From positions 1 to 64,000 of the forward strand of contig CADCBH010000004.1 of the NCBI GenBank assembly GCA_902799655.1: DNA of 64,000 nt, in the 5' to 3' direction. Made by a program: the position numbers and the translations under genes. Under the pieces are notes generated by a model. It made no database searches. It was not told the DNA's origin and saw nothing but the letters and a program-made list of their open reading frames with translations. How positions within the stretch are numbered: the stretch's first letter is position 1; each line of letters begins with the position of its first letter. This DNA is from an uncultured Bacteroidales bacterium (GTDB lineage Bacteria > Bacteroidota > Bacteroidia > Bacteroidales > Bacteroidaceae). This document shows, one piece after another, positions 52,767-61,607 of the stretch.

Positions 52767-54404
52767 ATGCGGAATATGACTAGACGAACATTGCTTCTCT
52801 TTTTCCTATGCCTGGCGTCGCTCGGTATCAGTGCCAGCGACAATGCTGCACTTTACGCCACACTCGACAGCCTCATCAGTCACTACAACCGGCTCACCGC
52901 AGAGAAGGAACAGCGCATCAACAGCATACAGCAGCGCATCAGCGGCATCACGCTGACGCCCGAGCAGAATTACGACCTCAATATGCGACTCTATGACGAA
53001 TACGTCGCCTATAAGTTCGACTCAGCATACTATTATATAGATAAGAACGTGAAGGCACTGCGAGGCACACCCGACCATGAGCGGTTTGCCGCAAGCGCCG
53101 TCCGTATGGCACATATCCTCTCCGTGTCAGGACTTTTCGATCGTGCCCGGAAAATACTGGAAGAGGTCACTCCCGACTCTCTCAGCAATGAACAGAAGAT
53201 TGCCTACTACAACCAGCAGAGCGAACTCAACCTCTACCGTTCCGAGATGGCACAGTACACCGACTACTTCACCGAATACATCCAACAGGCACAGTACTAC
53301 CGACAACTCATCATGCAAATAGCACCGCAGAACAGCCAGGACTACATCTTCAACATGGCAACATACATCAGCGAACAGGGCGACAACGACAAAGCCATCA
53401 AGATGCTCGAGAGCTATCTCGTACAGCTGCACGAGGGCACCCGCGACTACAGCATCATCACCAGCACACTGGCCTATTTCTACCAGAAACAAGGTGACAC
53501 TCGGCAGCAGGAGCGCTACCTCCTGCTCAGTGCCATCAGCGACGAGCGAGGGGCTATCCGTGAAAACAACTCACTGCGTTCCCTCTCCGAGATCCTCATG
53601 GCACAAGGCAACAACGACGAGGCATACCACTACCTCATCCAGGCCATCAGCGAGGCACGCTTCTATGGCAGCCGACTACGCATGATGCAAGTGGGACGAA
53701 TGGCGCCACAGGTGCTACAACTCTACGACATGCAGCGATCAAGGACACAGCGCAACACCTATATCTACATGGGCATCATCTCCCTTATCTCCCTCATCCT
53801 CCTGGCCATCATGTACGACACCCTCAAACTCTACCGCAAGAAGAAGGCGGCAAGTCGGCAGATTGAAATCATGAACCAGGAGCTGACAGCACAAAACATT
53901 CAGATACTGGGTACTAACAACGAGATGAAAGAGGTCAACCGTATCAAGGATGAATACATCGGACGCTTCCTCCAACTGAGCAGTAACCTCATCAAGAGGA
54001 GCGAGGAACACAACAAAGCCCTCAACCGACTGGCGCGCGACCGTAAATTAGAAGACCTTTATGCTGAACTGAAAAGCCAACAATTCATCAATGGTGGCAT
54101 ACGCATGTTCCACCAGAACTTCGACGAAGCCTTCCTGAACATCTATCCCGACTTTATCAGCGAGGTCAACAAGCTCATGACCGATGACAACCGCTTTCTG
54201 CCCAGCGACGACAGCAACAAGCACTTAACCACCGAATTGCGCATTCTGGCTCTCATCCGTCTGGGTATCAGTGACAACCAAGAGATTGCCGACATCCTCC
54301 GATCCAGCATCACCACCATCTACACTTATCGTTCTAAACTGAAGGCAAAGGCTGTCCATAAAGAATCATTCGAAGACGAAGTACGCTTAATAGCCACTTA
54401 TTAA
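52767..54404 (+). CDS. susR: SusR-type membrane regulator (DUF6377) with LuxR-like HTH
   Basis: 545 aa. Signal/TM start (MTRRTLLLFFLCLASLGISA), a periplasmic TPR-like helical region (about 22-315, QNYDLNMRLYDEYVAYKF, KIAYYNQQSELNLYRSEM), one TM span (about 330-350, TYIYMGIISLISLILLAIMY), a coiled coil, then a cytosolic domain whose end LTTELRILALIRLGISDNQEIADILRSSITTIYTYRSKL is a LuxR-type helix-turn-helix. Layout, length and the divergent position facing the sus genes match SusR, the maltose-responsive activator of the starch system in Bacteroides. Ligand specificity is inferred. Confidence 0.9.
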   Translation: MRNMTRRTLLLFFLCLASLGISASDNAALYATLDSLISHYNRLTAEKEQRINSIQQRISGITLTPEQNYDLNMRLYDEYVAYKFDSAYYYIDKNVKALRGTPDHERFAASAVRMAHILSVSGLFDRARKILEEVTPDSLSNEQKIAYYNQQSELNLYRSEMAQYTDYFTEYIQQAQYYRQLIMQIAPQNSQDYIFNMATYISEQGDNDKAIKMLESYLVQLHEGTRDYSIITSTLAYFYQKQGDTRQQERYLLLSAISDERGAIRENNSLRSLSEILMAQGNNDEAYHYLIQAISEARFYGSRLRMMQVGRMAPQVLQLYDMQRSRTQRNTYIYMGIISLISLILLAIMYDTLKLYRKKKAASRQIEIMNQELTAQNIQILGTNNEMKEVNRIKDEYIGRFLQLSSNLIKRSEEHNKALNRLARDRKLEDLYAELKSQQFINGGIRMFHQNFDEAFLNIYPDFISEVNKLMTDDNRFLPSDDSNKHLTTELRILALIRLGISDNQEIADILRSSITTIYTYRSKLKAKAVHKESFEDEVRLIATY

Positions 54405-54412
54405 CCTTATCG

Positions 54413-54703
54413 TCACATAAAACGTATATCAACAATCACCTGTTCGCCTACAGCATCGTTGAGCCGCTTGACAAACACGCTACGTTGCATGCTCAGGTCA
54501 GCACGCAAGGCAGGATTAGACAGCCTGACAAAAAGTGTCTGATTATAGATATAGGTGTTTAGAGTATAGCGGGCAATCGCCTCTCCTGCCACCTTGGGCC
54601 ATGACTCTACCAGCCGCTTCTGAAGCAGCGGTGTCTCCAGTCCCTGCTCATGTAAGTTGCGCAGGATGAGGTCTTTTAGGGATTGTACTTCGCGTCTAAA
54701 CAC
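54413..54703 (-). CDS. DUF721/DciA-like protein
   Basis: 96 aa. EVQSLKDLILRNLHEQGLETPLLQKR start, ESWPKVAGEAIARYT and TLFVRLSNPALRADLSMQRSVFVKRLNDAVG are the DUF721 marks. The family includes DciA helicase loaders. It lies 13 nt downstream of recF on the same strand, a common Bacteroidota pair. Convergent with the SusR-type gene, whose stop is 9 nt away. Confidence 0.9.
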   Translation of the reverse strand: MFRREVQSLKDLILRNLHEQGLETPLLQKRLVESWPKVAGEAIARYTLNTYIYNQTLFVRLSNPALRADLSMQRSVFVKRLNDAVGEQVIVDIRFM

Positions 54704-54716
54704 TGTGAATGACGAA

Positions 54717-55811
54717 TTAGGAATGAATATCTCCGTTTTCTACGTGGAATATCTTGTAGTCGAGAGTCGTACCACTAAGTATCTGGTCGAGATGGTCGCG
54801 ATTGGTATCGGTGATGAATATCTGACCGAAACTATCGCTCGACACAAGACTGACAATCTGCTCCACACGACTGGCGTCGAGTTTATCGAAGATGTCATCA
54901 AGCAACAATAGAGGGGTCACCTTCATCGCAGAGCGCTTCAAGAAGTCAAACTGCGCCAGTTTCAGAGCGATGACGTAGGTCTTGTTCTGTCCCTGAGAGC
55001 CCTCACGCTTCATCAGATGACCATCGAGCGTAAACTCCAAATCGTCGCGATGGGCACCATGCAACGAGTAACCCACAGCGAGGTCTTTCTGACGATCACG
55101 CTGAATCACCTCCAACAGCGGTCCACGCTGACAATGAGACACATAGCGCAACCCCACCCGTTCCTTGCCGCCAGAGATGTGTGCATAGTACTCCTGGAAC
55201 AGTGGCACCAATTCGTCGACAAAGGCTGCACGCTTCTGATAGAGCACCTCACCGGCCTCAGCCATCTGTTCCTCCCAAAGCTGCATCAGCAGCATATCGG
55301 GTTCTTCCTCCATCTTGAGCAGTATGTTGCGCTGCTGGTGAGCATTATTATAGCGGCTTAGCGCCTCTATATATGAACGGTCGTACTGGGCAATGACCAT
55401 ATCCATCAGTTTGCGGCGCTCCTCACTGCCGCCCTCGATAAGTAACGTGTCGGCAGGCGATACCACCACCAGCGGTATCAGTCCGATATGCTCTGACAGT
55501 CGTTTGTACTCTTTTTTATTGCGCTTGAAATGCTTCTTCACGCCACGTTTCAAGCCACAAGACACGAGTAGTGGTGTATTGTCATCCTCATATTCACCTT
55601 CTATAAGTGCCACATCAGCATCGTGACAGATGACCTGTGAATCAATGGGATTTGATGCAGAGCGACAGAAAGACAGATAGTAAACCGCATCAAGAACATT
55701 CGTCTTGCCCATGCCATTCTGACCGATCAGGCAATTAATCTTTGGCGACAGCTCCAACTGAGCCTCGCGAATGTTCTTATAGTTGAGTATCGACAGCTTC
55801 TTGAGTATCAT
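54717..55811 (-). CDS. recF: DNA replication and repair protein RecF
   Basis: 364 aa. Walker A CLIGQNGMGKTNVLDAVYYL near the N-terminus, a family signature loop KEYKRLSEHIGLIPLVVVSP, GGSEERRKLMDMVIAQYDRSYI, and the ABC-type signature/Walker B KREGSQGQNKTYVIALKLAQ and TPLLLLDDIFDKLDASR at the C-terminus. It loads RecA at gapped DNA. Its -7 box (55820-55827) is almost at the ATG, so the transcript may be nearly leaderless. Confidence 0.96.
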   Translation of the reverse strand: MILKKLSILNYKNIREAQLELSPKINCLIGQNGMGKTNVLDAVYYLSFCRSASNPIDSQVICHDADVALIEGEYEDDNTPLLVSCGLKRGVKKHFKRNKKEYKRLSEHIGLIPLVVVSPADTLLIEGGSEERRKLMDMVIAQYDRSYIEALSRYNNAHQQRNILLKMEEEPDMLLMQLWEEQMAEAGEVLYQKRAAFVDELVPLFQEYYAHISGGKERVGLRYVSHCQRGPLLEVIQRDRQKDLAVGYSLHGAHRDDLEFTLDGHLMKREGSQGQNKTYVIALKLAQFDFLKRSAMKVTPLLLLDDIFDKLDASRVEQIVSLVSSDSFGQIFITDTNRDHLDQILSGTTLDYKIFHVENGDIHS

Positions 55812-55819
55812 TTCGTGTG

Positions 55820-55827
55820 CAAAGGTA
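55820..55827 (-). promoter_or_regulatory. -7 box close to the recF start
   Basis: Minus-strand TACCTTTG, 9 nt from the recF ATG. Expected transcription start is within about 4 nt of the start codon. No well-placed -33 TTTG. Confidence 0.45.
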
Positions 55828-55871
55828 CAAAATAATTCATAATTATTGATTCTTATTTCAAAAATATTTCG

Positions 55872-55879
55872 TACCTTTG
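55872..55879 (+). promoter_or_regulatory. -7 box of the TPR gene
   Basis: TACCTTTG 52 nt before the ATG at 55931. A TTG about 23 nt upstream is poorly spaced. A downstream A-rich leader is typical. Confidence 0.55.
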
Positions 55880-55930
55880 CAGCCGATTTATGCCCTACAG
55901 ACTAGAAAGAACAAAAAAATAACAATAAAA

Positions 55931-56584
55931 ATGGCAAACAACAATCAGAACGCAGCTCCCGTACAGGAGCAGCAGGTCACCAAGACCGAGGCCTTCTTCG
56001 AGAAGTACCAGAAGACCATCATCGGCGGCGTAGTAGCCGTCATCGTTATCATCGTAGGCGTTATCCTGTTCAACAACTACTATCTCCAGCCACGCGCTGA
56101 CAAGGCCAGCACGGAACTCGCTAAGAGCCAGGAGCTTTTTGACCAGCAGCAGTATGACAAAGCCCTCGTAGGCTTCCAGCAGGTAGCCGCTGACTACAGT
56201 TCTACCGATGCAGGCAATCTCGCACAGCTTTATATTGGCATCTGCCAGGCCAACCTCGGCAAGTGGCAGGAAGCCGTTAATGCGCTTGAGCAGTTCAGTG
56301 GCAAGGGTGACCAGATGATCAGTCCCGCTGCTGAGGGTGCACTGGGTAATGCATACGCCAACCTCAACCAGCTCGACAAGGCTGTTGAGCACCTGAAGAA
56401 GGCTGCTAAGATGGCTGACAACAACTCACTGTCACCCACGTTCCTCATTCAGGCTGGTGAGATTCTTGAGAGCCAGGGTAAGAAGGACGAGGCTCTGAAG
56501 CTCTATCAGGAAGTCAAGGAGAAGTACTTCCAGTCTATGCAGTACCAAAGCATTGACAAGTACATTGAACGTGCCAGCAACTAA
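55931..56584 (+). CDS. Tetratricopeptide-repeat inner-membrane protein
   Basis: 217 aa from ATG at 55931 (MANNNQNAAPVQEQQ); the longer frame from 55877 has no start context. A cytosolic N-tail, one TM span (about 35-55, TIIGGVVAVIVIIVGVILFNNYYL), and a periplasmic TPR array (about 65-210: QQYDKALVGFQQVAADYSST, GNAYANLNQLDKAVEHLKK, KKDEALKLYQEVKEKYF). Similar to YfgM/BamD-like scaffold proteins; partner unknown. ribH follows after 25 nt, perhaps co-transcribed. Confidence 0.88.
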   Translation: MANNNQNAAPVQEQQVTKTEAFFEKYQKTIIGGVVAVIVIIVGVILFNNYYLQPRADKASTELAKSQELFDQQQYDKALVGFQQVAADYSSTDAGNLAQLYIGICQANLGKWQEAVNALEQFSGKGDQMISPAAEGALGNAYANLNQLDKAVEHLKKAAKMADNNSLSPTFLIQAGEILESQGKKDEALKLYQEVKEKYFQSMQYQSIDKYIERASN

Positions 56585-56609
56585 GCTTGCTAATTGATCG
56601 ATTACTATT

Positions 56610-57080
56610 ATGGCAACTAAAAATCTGTCGGAATACAATGCCGCTAAGGTGCCCGATGCGTCGAACATGACCTTCGCCATCGTGGTATCAGAGTGGAATC
56701 CTGAAATAACGGGAGCTCTGCTTGACGGCTGTGTATCGACGCTTGAGAAACATGGTGCATTGCCTGAGAACATCCATGTAAAGACTGTTCCTGGCTCCTT
56801 TGAGCTCATCTATGGCGCCCGCCAAATGACCCTCAACGACGGCTATGATGCCATCATCGTGTTGGGTTGTGTCATCCGTGGCGAGACCCCCCATTTCGAC
56901 TATATCTGTCAGGGAGTCACTCAAGGTATTGCGCGCCTCAACGCCACTAACAACATCCCCGTAGTCTTCGGACTGCTCACCACCGAGAACATGCAGCAGG
57001 CACAGGATCGTGCTGGAGGCCGCCTCGGCAACAAGGGCGATGAGTGTGCTGTTGTAGCCATCAAGATGGCAAAGTTCTAA
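56610..57080 (+). CDS. ribH: 6,7-dimethyl-8-ribityllumazine synthase
   Basis: 156 aa, forms the riboflavin precursor lumazine from ribityl-aminouracil and dihydroxybutanone phosphate. Marks: [53 protein letters not shown] (conserved substrate site), [21 protein letters not shown] and [15 protein letters not shown]. Length is typical. No other rib genes nearby. Confidence 0.97.
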   Translation: MATKNLSEYNAAKVPDASNMTFAIVVSEWNPEITGALLDGCVSTLEKHGALPENIHVKTVPGSFELIYGARQMTLNDGYDAIIVLGCVIRGETPHFDYICQGVTQGIARLNATNNIPVVFGLLTTENMQQAQDRAGGRLGNKGDECAVVAIKMAKF

Positions 57081-57118
57081 GGGCGTATAGCATCGATATC
57101 ATAGCAACCCTATAGTGA

Positions 57119-57150
57119 GGATGTACCCACGACGAGGTACATCCTTTCTT
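57119..57150 (+). terminator. Terminator after ribH
   Basis: GGATGTACC and GGTACATCC form a perfect 9-bp stem with an 8-nt loop, followed by TTTCTTATTT. It separates ribH from the glycerate kinase gene. Confidence 0.85.
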
Positions 57151-57187
57151 ATTTCTACTAATTCATGCATCTAATAATCACTAAGAG

Positions 57188-58231
57188 ATGAAAGTCATCA
57201 TAGCAATAGACTCATTCAAAGGATGCCTCACGTCGCAAGAAGCCAATCAGGCAGCAGCCGACGGCATCAAGAGCATCCACCCCGATGCAGAGGTCGTTCA
57301 GGTAGCCGTCAGTGATGGCGGCGAAGGATTCATGGAGGCCTTCTTTGCAGCAATTGGTGGGCAGAAACAAGAAGTCACTGTATACGACCCATTGATGCGT
57401 CCTATCGTTGCCCACTACCTGCTCAAGGACGAAACAGCAGTGATTGAGATTGCTCAAGCCAGCGGACTGCCACTTCTTACCAAAGAAGAACGCAACCCAA
57501 TGGTTGCAACAAGCTATGGTACGGGACAGTTGGTGGCCGATGCCGTAAGGAAAGGTGCCAAGCACATCATTGTGGGACTGGGCGGCAGTGCCACCAGTGA
57601 TGCAGGCATCGGCATGCTTCGTGCACTGATTGACGCTTTCGCACGTCATGGTGAATGGGACGATATCGAGGCTTTGAAGTCTGTACGCTTTACCATCGCC
57701 TCAGATGTCAAGAATCCACTATGTGGCAATCAAGGTGCAGCTCATATTTTTGCTCCACAGAAAGGCGCTACGCCAGAAATGGTCGACAAGTTAGACGAAC
57801 GGGCAAGGAAATTTGCCGAGGTTTCTGCCAGACATTTTGGCTACGACCGCTCTGGGCAGGAAGGGGCTGGGGCTGCAGGCGGATTGGGCTATGCTTTTCT
57901 TCAATATCTGAATGCTGACTGTAAGCCTGGCATCCAACTATTACTTGACACCATCCATTTCGCCGACATCGTAAAAGATGCCGACCTTGTCATCACTGGT
58001 GAAGGCTCTGCAGACCGGCAGACACTCATGGGCAAGCTACCGACAGGGATACTGAAACAGTCGGGTACCATTCCTGTTTATCTTATTGCTGGCCGAATCA
58101 GCGACAGGCAAGAATTGCTGAATGCCGGTTTCGCCCGTGTAGAATGCATCAATCCGCCTGGCATCACCCTCGAAGAGGCCATGCGCAAGGAGGTTGCCAT
58201 GCAAAATATCAGGGAAACATTAAAACGGTAG
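57188..58231 (+). CDS. Glycerate kinase, type I (GlxK/GarK family)
   Basis: 347 aa. MKVIIAIDSFKGCLTSQEANQAAADG start, VAVSDGGEGFMEAF, NPMVATSYGTGQLVADAV, IVGLGGSATSDAGIGMLRAL, GQEGAGAAGGLGYAF and DLVITGEGSADRQTLMGKLP are the family marks. It phosphorylates D-glycerate to 2- or 3-phosphoglycerate. The stop codon at 58229-58231 lies at the first base of the 93-bp tandem repeat, so the repeat array starts exactly at the end of the gene. Confidence 0.95.
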   Translation: MKVIIAIDSFKGCLTSQEANQAAADGIKSIHPDAEVVQVAVSDGGEGFMEAFFAAIGGQKQEVTVYDPLMRPIVAHYLLKDETAVIEIAQASGLPLLTKEERNPMVATSYGTGQLVADAVRKGAKHIIVGLGGSATSDAGIGMLRALIDAFARHGEWDDIEALKSVRFTIASDVKNPLCGNQGAAHIFAPQKGATPEMVDKLDERARKFAEVSARHFGYDRSGQEGAGAAGGLGYAFLQYLNADCKPGIQLLLDTIHFADIVKDADLVITGEGSADRQTLMGKLPTGILKQSGTIPVYLIAGRISDRQELLNAGFARVECINPPGITLEEAMRKEVAMQNIRETLKR

Positions 58232-58416
58232 TGGAGCTGGAGGGAATCGTCATCGACAAAGTCGCTTTGCACCTTCAGGTCAAAGAACCCTCACGAGGGT
58301 GAGACTCCCAGAAGCGAAACATTGTGGAGCTGGAGGGAATCGTCATCGACGAAGTCGCTTTGCACCTTCAGGTCAAAGAACCCTCACGAGGGTGAGACTC
58401 CCAGAAGCGAAACATT
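58231..58416. repeat. 93-bp tandem repeat (2 units) adjacent to tmRNA 3' end
   Basis: Two 93-bp units (58231-58323, 58324-58416) with one visible substitution, then a third start that is the tmRNA 3' end itself. Each unit begins with a 19-bp copy of the tmRNA 3' terminus (GTGGAGCTGGAGGGAATCG). Each also holds two small perfect hairpins, CGAC-NNN-GTCG (the one substitution falls in this loop) and ACCCTC-AC-GAGGGT. The layout resembles stacked att sites, but no integrase is present in the window. Confidence 0.85.
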
Positions 58417-58417
58417 G

Positions 58418-58815
58418 TGGAGCTGGAGGGAATCGAACCCTCGTCCAAACAGGGAAACCATACGCTTTCTACATGCTTATCTTGGCCTTCATTTTCGTGC
58501 TGTGACAAGACCCAAGCCACCAATCACAGCCTTATTCCCTAATTTTCATCCACCAGTCGGGACGCCCGATGGACTATCTCCGAATTACCTGCACCGCTAT
58601 ACCTTTCTGACTCGGAACCACATCCGAAAGAGCGATGTCTCGTCGTCCTACCTTGTAGAACGATAAAGCCAGTAATCTACTGTACTTCGATTAGGCAGCG
58701 AGAGCGTACTTTGTTTCGCCAATTAATTGTTCGACCGAATGGATTATGGAGTTTACAGCCGTCACTCCGCATGCTTACGTACCATCTCGGCCTGCTGTCA
58801 AATCCAGTCAACCCC
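58418..58815 (-). ncRNA. ssrA: tmRNA
   Basis: Minus-strand tmRNA of 398 nt. The 5' end GGGGTTGACTGG pairs with the 3' CAGCTCC to form the tRNA-like acceptor stem, and the T-arm region GGTTCGATTCCCTCC is near the 3' end. The tag reading frame at 58720-58691 encodes GETKYALAA followed by TAA, close to Bacteroides tags (GETNYALAA/GENNYALAA) with a Lys in place of Asn. CCA is not encoded. It rescues stalled ribosomes with SmpB. Promoter at 58842-58873. Confidence 0.96.
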
Positions 58816-58841
58816 AAGAATAATGGAACGCATCCAATCTG

Positions 58842-58873
58842 CAAAGGTAGTGTCTTTTCCTGAAACCGCCAAA
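58842..58873 (-). promoter_or_regulatory. Promoter of tmRNA
   Basis: Minus strand TACCTTTG (58842-58849) with TTTG at 58870-58873, 20 nt apart. The predicted start point is about 20 nt before the mature tmRNA 5' end. Confidence 0.75.
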
Positions 58874-58890
58874 TTATCAGCAACATTTTT

Positions 58891-58921
58891 TTTGCAGATA
58901 ATAAAATAATGTGTACCTTTG
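58891..58921 (+). promoter_or_regulatory. Promoter of the polysaccharide export locus
   Basis: TTTG (58891-58894) and TACCTTTG (58914-58921), spaced 19 nt; leader of about 60 nt before the ATG at 58986. Divergent from the tmRNA promoter. Confidence 0.75.
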
Positions 58922-58985
58922 CAATAATTTTGCAGAAAGGGAGTTACATATTTATATATATACTTGCAATTACTGACTAACAGAT

Positions 58986-61607
58986 ATGAAGAAGACCATA
59001 CTTGTGGCACTATTAGCCATCTTCTCGATAGGTTGCATTTATGCCCAATCGACTATGAGTGACGACCAAGTCATCAAGTTCATCATGAAAGAGCATAAAG
59101 CCGGCTCGTCACAGCAACAGATTGTCACCAAGCTCGTACAGAAAGGCGTGGACATCGACCAGATACGCCGTGTTCGCAAGAAGTACGATCGCATGGAGAA
59201 AGGTACTGGCATGGGCAACGTCAAAGACAAGTCGATGACAGAGGACGAGGAGATTGACGCTCGTCTGCGCCGCAACAATGCCAAGGAGAAGGGCGAGCTC
59301 TCAACGACTGAGAAGCTCAAGGACGATAGGCTGAGCAGCAAGCGCAATGCCAAGAAGGAGAAATATAGCAAGAGTAAGCGCTATATCTCTGAGGACGAAC
59401 GGGAGATGAAGACAGAGCTCGACGATTTCCTGCCCGACTCACTGGACCTCTACGACCGCATGGTCATTAAGAAGTATCTCCAAGACAAGGAACGTGAAGA
59501 AGGTAAGAGTGGCAAGAAAGTCTTTGGACGCGACATCTTCAACAATGAAGACCTGTCGTTCGAGCCCAATATGAATATTGCAACGCCCGACAACTACATC
59601 TTAGGCGCAGGCGATGCCGTATTGATAGACATCTATGGTGCCTCGCAGAAGACCATTGAGGCTACCGTCTCGCCCGATGGTTTTGTTGTTGCCGAGGGTT
59701 ACGGTCCCATCCAAGTCGCTGGACTGACCGTTGCCCAAGCCAACAGTCGCATCCGCTCACAATTGGGTGCTCGTTACAGCAGCTCTAAGATACGCCTCTC
59801 CGTAGGCCAGACACGTACTATCGTCGTCAACGTGATGGGTGAGGTCAAGACACCTGGAACATATACGTTAGCAGCCTTTGCTTCCGTATTCCATGCCCTA
59901 TATATGGCTGGTGGTCCAAACGACATCGGTACGCTGCGTAACATCAAGGTATATCGCAACAACCGCTTGGTGAGTACCGTCGATGTCTATGACTACATCC
60001 TCAACGGCAAACTCAGCGGCAACGTCCGACTGGGTGACAATGACGTCATCGTCGTAGGAGCCTACGACTGCCTGGTCAATGTAACTGGTAAAGTTAAGCG
60101 TCCGATGTACTATGAGATGAAGTCGACGGAGAGCGTAGGCACACTGATCAACTATGCCGGGGGCTTCACTGGTGATGCCTACCGCAAGTCAGTACGCATC
60201 GTTCGCAAATCGGGCAGCCAATATTCCGTACATAATGTCAACGAGTTTGACATGTCCTCGTTCCGCATGGCCGACAACGACTCTGTCAGCGTAGACTCTA
60301 TCCTACCCCGCTACTCGAATATGGTGGAGATCAAGGGAGCCGTATTCCGTCCCGGCATGTACGAGATTGGCGACAACATCTATAGTGTCAAGACATTGTT
60401 GGAGCGAGCTGAAGGCGTCACCGAGGAGGCTTTCACCACCCATGCCGTCATGCATCGCATGAAGGCAGACCGCACGCTTGAAGCCCTGTCTGTTGACCTG
60501 CAAGGCATCATGGACGGCACAGTAGCTGACATCCCCTTGAAGAACGAAGATGTACTGTTCATCCCCACCCGCATTGAATCCCAGGTGGAGCAGACCATCG
60601 CCATACATGGTGAAGTGCAGTATCCTGGCACTTATAAGTATGCGGAGAATGAGACCCTTGAAGACTTCGTCTTGCAGGCTGGCGGTCTGAAAGAGACTGC
60701 CTCGATGCACAACGTGCTCGTTTCGCGCCGCATCAGCAATCCTCATGCGTTGTCAACAGACTCCATCCTCGCCCAGACCTTTAAGTTCTCACTGAAGGAC
60801 GGCTTCGTCATCGACGGCCAGCAGTCATTCCGACTGATGCCCTTCGACGAGGTATATATCCGCAAGAGCCCAGGTTACTATAAGCAGCAGAATGTTACCA
60901 TCGAGGGTGAGATCATGTTTGCCGGTGATTACACGCTCACCAAGAAGAACGAGCGCCTCAGCGACCTCTTCAAGCGTGCAGGTGGCGGCACCGACCTCGC
61001 CTACATCGAGGGCGCCCGCCTAGAGCGCAAGATCAATGAGGCCGAGCGCATCCGACTGGAAGAAATCTACCGTATGCGTAAGGAAGAGAAAGAGCGCATC
61101 ATGCAAGAGACCGCCATCAACAACCAACGCTCTATTGGTGAGATGACCCAAGTGGTCAATTTAGAAGAAGTCACGGAGATTCCCGAAACCTACCCCGTAG
61201 GTATCGAACTTGACAAAGCCCTCAAGAACCCTGGCAGTGATGATGACATCGTGTTGCGTGAGGGTGACCGCATCGTCATACCAACCTATAACGGAACGGT
61301 GAAGATTGACGGTGAGGTCATGTATCCCAACTCCGTCGCTTTCAAAGAAGGAAAGAGTGCCAAATACTATATCAATCAGGCTGGTGGCTATAACCGCTAT
61401 GCCAAGAAGAATATGGCCTACGTCATCTATATGAACGGAACAGTCGCCAAAGTCAGCGATGGTGCCAAGATACGTCCAGGCTGTGAGATAGTCGTTCCGC
61501 AAAAGGCCATGATCCGAAAGGCTGGACTCTCTGAGTACCTCGCCATCGGTAGCACCGCTGCCGCTGTTGCCACCATGGGTGCCACAATTGCTAACTTGTT
61601 GAAGTAA
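58986..61607 (+). CDS. SLBB-domain polysaccharide export protein (Wza-type)
   Basis: 873 aa. Signal peptide (MKKTILVALLAIFSIGCIYAQ), a basic low-complexity/coiled N-region (about 60-130, KDDRLSSKRNAKKEKYSKSK), a Poly_export domain (about 200-285: NYILGAGDAVLIDIYGASQK ... EGYGPIQVAGLTVAQ), and about six SLBB repeats (for example VNVMGEVKTPGTYTLAAF, VNVTGKVKRPMYYEM, IHGEVQYPGTYKY, IEGEIMFAGDYTL, IDGEVMYPNSVAF). A C-terminal hydrophobic stretch SEYLAIGSTAAAVATMGATI ends it. It forms the outer-membrane/periplasm conduit for capsule or exopolysaccharide. It is longer than Wza (379 aa) because of SLBB multiplication. Overlaps the Wzz gene start (taATG). Confidence 0.92.
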   Translation: MKKTILVALLAIFSIGCIYAQSTMSDDQVIKFIMKEHKAGSSQQQIVTKLVQKGVDIDQIRRVRKKYDRMEKGTGMGNVKDKSMTEDEEIDARLRRNNAKEKGELSTTEKLKDDRLSSKRNAKKEKYSKSKRYISEDEREMKTELDDFLPDSLDLYDRMVIKKYLQDKEREEGKSGKKVFGRDIFNNEDLSFEPNMNIATPDNYILGAGDAVLIDIYGASQKTIEATVSPDGFVVAEGYGPIQVAGLTVAQANSRIRSQLGARYSSSKIRLSVGQTRTIVVNVMGEVKTPGTYTLAAFASVFHALYMAGGPNDIGTLRNIKVYRNNRLVSTVDVYDYILNGKLSGNVRLGDNDVIVVGAYDCLVNVTGKVKRPMYYEMKSTESVGTLINYAGGFTGDAYRKSVRIVRKSGSQYSVHNVNEFDMSSFRMADNDSVSVDSILPRYSNMVEIKGAVFRPGMYEIGDNIYSVKTLLERAEGVTEEAFTTHAVMHRMKADRTLEALSVDLQGIMDGTVADIPLKNEDVLFIPTRIESQVEQTIAIHGEVQYPGTYKYAENETLEDFVLQAGGLKETASMHNVLVSRRISNPHALSTDSILAQTFKFSLKDGFVIDGQQSFRLMPFDEVYIRKSPGYYKQQNVTIEGEIMFAGDYTLTKKNERLSDLFKRAGGGTDLAYIEGARLERKINEAERIRLEEIYRMRKEEKERIMQETAINNQRSIGEMTQVVNLEEVTEIPETYPVGIELDKALKNPGSDDDIVLREGDRIVIPTYNGTVKIDGEVMYPNSVAFKEGKSAKYYINQAGGYNRYAKKNMAYVIYMNGTVAKVSDGAKIRPGCEIVVPQKAMIRKAGLSEYLAIGSTAAAVATMGATIANLLK

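Noticed and set aside
58231-58416. CRISPR array
   Set aside because: Only two units, period 93 bp with no variable spacers; units begin with a tmRNA fragment.
58299-58666. Small open frames with 'GAGGNRTLVQTGKPYAFYM'-type translations
   Set aside because: They translate the tmRNA 3' half and the 93-bp repeats; a known type of false gene at tmRNA loci.
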